A DNA stretch of 64,000 nt from JACCVL01 sp963704295. Lineage in GTDB: Bacteria > Actinomycetota > Actinomycetes > Propionibacteriales > Nocardioidaceae. The position numbers were made by a program, and so were the translations under genes. The DNA lies in assembly GCA_963704295.1 (NCBI GenBank), contig OY969884.1, positions 62,001 through 126,000 on the forward strand, read 5' to 3'. Of this stretch, positions 62,209 through 64,000 are shown in pieces. The stretch's first letter is position 1; each line of letters starts with the position of its first letter. The notes below the pieces were generated by a model that made no database searches, was not told the origin of the DNA, and was given only the letters and a program-made list of their open reading frames with translations.

Positions 62209-62499
62209 TCAGCCGAACAGCGCGTCGACGAACGACCGGGCGCGACGGGTGGCCCCGGTCGGCGGGGTGTGCGGTGGCGCGGCCATCTCCGGGGTGATGC
62301 GGGGCAGCGGCTGGGTGTTCGGTCCGCGCGAGACGTGCCAGTCGTTCTCGGTCTCGATCATGTCGGCCAGGCTGGACCGGGGCAGGAAGATGCCCCGGCA
62401 GCCCTCGCACTGAGCGACCGGGATGCGCATCCGGTCGTGCAGCTGCATCGGCTGGTGGCAAGACGGACAGGTCATCGTCCCGGACTCGTCGGCACTCAC
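62209..62499 (-). CDS. TFIIB-type zinc-ribbon protein
   Basis: 96 residues. A zinc ribbon of the zf-TFIIB type with CPSCHQPMQLHDRM and CEGCRGIFLPRSSLADMIE (CxxC ... CxxC), then a Pro-rich tail ending RSFVDALFG. Function unknown. GTG start at 62499. Convergent with the C45 gene, and divergent from the GDPD. Confidence 0.85.
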   Translation of the reverse strand: MSADESGTMTCPSCHQPMQLHDRMRIPVAQCEGCRGIFLPRSSLADMIETENDWHVSRGPNTQPLPRITPEMAAPPHTPPTGATRRARSFVDALFG

Positions 62500-62603
62500 G
62501 TGGCCACGGTAACCCGTCTCCCACCACCGTCCCGCCCGGCACGCCCGGCGCGCCCGGCGGGCAGCGGGCCGCGGCGCGCCGCTCCGGTCGCGATACTGGT
62601 CGG

Positions 62604-63434
62604 GTGCCCGCAGCCGGACGGTCGACGCACCCGTTTCTGGACGGTCCGCTGCCGCTGGCGATGGCGCACCGCGGTGGCGCCGGACACGCCCCCAACGTAG
62701 GAATCGAGAACACGCTGCGGGCCTTCGAGACCGCGGTGCGGCTTGGCTACACCTACCTGGAGACCGACGTGCGGGCGAGCAGCGACGGCGTCGCCGTGCT
62801 CGTCCATGACGACCGGCTGGGCCGGTTGTGCGGCGTGCCGGCCCGGGTGTCCGACCTGACCTGGCGACAGCTCGCCGGGCTGCGGGTCGGAGGCCGCGAG
62901 CCGGTGGCTCGGCTGGACGAGGCGCTGGCCGCCTTCCCCGACACCCGGCTGAACATCGACGTGAAGAGCGACGACGCAACCGTGCCGACCCTGGCGGCGG
63001 TACGCACCACCGGGGCGGAGCACCGGGTTTGCCTGGCGACGTTCTCCGACCGGCGAGTCCGGCAGATCCGACGGCTCGCCGGACCGGCGGTCGCCACCTC
63101 CTGTGCGAGCGGCGAGGTGGCACTGCTGCGGCTCGGTCCGACGCGGCTGCTGCGGGCCGGAGCGACCCGCGGCGGCGCGATCGCCGCGCAGCTGCCGCTG
63201 CGCTCCCGCGGCATGACCGTGACGACCGCAGCGCTGGTGCGGCACGCGCACGCGCTGGGGCTGCAGGTGCACGTCTGGGGAGTGGACGACGCGGCCACGA
63301 TGCGCACGTTGCTCGACCTCGGTGTGGACGGTCTGATCACCGACCGCACCGACCGGCTGGCCGCGCTGCTCCGGGACTCGGGCGACGGAGGTGGCGACGG
63401 CACGGAGCGGCCCACGAGGAGGTCCGAGCGGTGA
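62604..63434 (+). CDS. Glycerophosphodiester phosphodiesterase (cytoplasmic)
   Basis: 276 residues, no signal peptide. GDPD motifs: MAHRGGAGHAPNVGIENTL with the catalytic His-Arg and Glu-Asn, LETDVRASSDGVAVLVHDDRLGRL with the metal Glu/Asp and second His, and LNIDVKSDD. It releases glycerol-3-phosphate from glycerophosphodiesters. GTG start; its stop overlaps the MFS gene start. A distant relative of the secreted GDPD at 27977. Confidence 0.92.
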   Translation: MPAAGRSTHPFLDGPLPLAMAHRGGAGHAPNVGIENTLRAFETAVRLGYTYLETDVRASSDGVAVLVHDDRLGRLCGVPARVSDLTWRQLAGLRVGGREPVARLDEALAAFPDTRLNIDVKSDDATVPTLAAVRTTGAEHRVCLATFSDRRVRQIRRLAGPAVATSCASGEVALLRLGPTRLLRAGATRGGAIAAQLPLRSRGMTVTTAALVRHAHALGLQVHVWGVDDAATMRTLLDLGVDGLITDRTDRLAALLRDSGDGGGDGTERPTRRSER

Positions 63435-64000
63435 GCGTGGGACCCGGGGTGGAGCCAGGCATCCAGGCGGAGGCACGGCGGGCAGAGCAGCGCGCCTGGT
63501 CCTGGTACGACTGGGCCAACTCCGCCTACGTCACGACGATCGGGACGGTGCTGTTCGCCCCCTACCTGACCAGCGTGGCCGAGGTGGCGGCCTGCGGTCG
63601 CGCCGGGTCGGTCGAGTCCCCGTGCACCCGGGACCTGAACGTGCTCTCGGTCGCGGTGTCGCCGGGATCGCTGGTGTTCTACGTGATCACCTTCTCCACG
63701 GTGCTGTCCGCGCTGGTGCTGCCGGTCGTCGGCGCGCTGGCCGACCGCAGCCCGTCCAAGCGACGGCTGCTGGGCGGCTTCGCCTGGACCGGGGCCGGAG
63801 CGGCCACCGCGATGTGCGCGGTGTCCGGCGGCAACTGGGAGCTGGGCGCCGGGCTGCTGGTGGTGGCGAACATCGCCCTCGGGTGCAGCCTCGTGGTCTA
63901 CGACGCCGTGCTGTGCGAGATCGCCACCCCCGACGAGCGGGACGCCGTCTCGTCGCGCGCCTGGGCGTTCGGCTACCTCGGCGGCGGCCTGGTCCTGGCC
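63431..64000 (+). CDS. MFS transporter, UMF1 type (3' end cut by window)
   Basis: 190 residues of an MFS transporter. It opens with the UMF1/Atg22-type start WSWYDWANSAYVTTIGTVLFAPYL, then VSPGSLVFYVITFSTVLSALVLPVVGALADRS with the MFS loop 2/3 ADRSPSKRR, and AWAFGYLGGGLVLA at the edge. About the first five helices are present. GTG overlaps the GDPD stop, so the pair may handle a glycerophosphodiester or a related compound; inference only. Confidence 0.88.
   Translation, partial: MSVGPGVEPGIQAEARRAEQRAWSWYDWANSAYVTTIGTVLFAPYLTSVAEVAACGRAGSVESPCTRDLNVLSVAVSPGSLVFYVITFSTVLSALVLPVVGALADRSPSKRRLLGGFAWTGAGAATAMCAVSGGNWELGAGLLVVANIALGCSLVVYDAVLCEIATPDERDAVSSRAWAFGYLGGGLVLA

Overview
The window is very GC-rich DNA from an actinobacterium. 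Start codons are often GTG, genes are packed with many 4-base stop/start overlaps, and two blocks follow the gene order known from Mycobacterium tuberculosis: parA-like, scpA, scpB, rluB, cmk and der (Rv1708-Rv1713), and pgsA2-like, DUF881, SbpA, DUF881, gcvH, garA-like FHA, ftsR-like MerR, DUF151, MerR and gcvP (Rv1822-Rv1832). The presence of Kai proteins and of SBBP-repeat and DUF6544 proteins suggests a soil or stone-dwelling actinobacterium such as Geodermatophilales/Frankiales. That placement is inference.

Layout. 0-6.6 kb: chromosome segregation (ParA, ScpAB), rRNA pseudouridine synthase, tyrosine biosynthesis (AroH, TyrA), cytidylate kinase and the ribosome-assembly GTPase Der, all on the plus strand. 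6.6-6.9 kb: two hairpin repeats and a tRNA-Pro(GGG). 6.9-30.6 kb: an accessory region with decayed or frameshifted genes (a membrane protein, SRPBCC, ArsR, DUF2867-like), an MMPL transporter, a BldC-like regulator with an alanine-rich tail, a secreted SBBP beta-propeller protein, a cation/proton antiporter, and the most striking unit, a kaiC-kaiB-kaiB-GGDEF/EAL operon (22.3-26.4 kb) followed by an App1-type phosphatase. Two secreted proteins and a MOSC protein close it. 30.7-40.9 kb: the conserved pgsA-like to gcvP block, with a glycine riboswitch before gcvP. 40.9-49.6 kb: sigK/rskA, a HAD phosphatase, sbcC/sbcD, a cation exchanger and a second HAD hydrolase. 49.6-64 kb: PepN, small membrane proteins, a lipoprotein, a predicted chromosome dimer-resolution (dif) site at 54.6 kb, a flavin-binding protein, an M20 peptidase, a DMT transporter, a DUF2071 gene, adenosine deaminase, an HTH-MurA fusion with its own palindrome and a coupled C45 acyltransferase-like gene, a zinc-ribbon protein, a GDPD and the start of an MFS transporter.

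How the genes work together. The Kai block has all parts of a KaiBC-type nucleotide-dependent switch, apart from KaiA, coupled in one operon to a protein that can make and degrade cyclic di-GMP. The gcvH...gcvP block joins glycine cleavage to the GarA-type FHA control of 2-oxoglutarate metabolism and to two MerR-type regulators, one of them FtsR-like. SigK/RskA form an ECF sigma/anti-sigma pair. SbcCD process DNA ends, and a dif-like site lies about 7 kb away.

A caution: at least eight genes, including the housekeeping gene sbcC (three shifts), are broken by 1-base shifts, and several fall in short G or C runs. Many are probably sequencing indels rather than true decay, so frameshift-based pseudogene calls here should be read as provisional.
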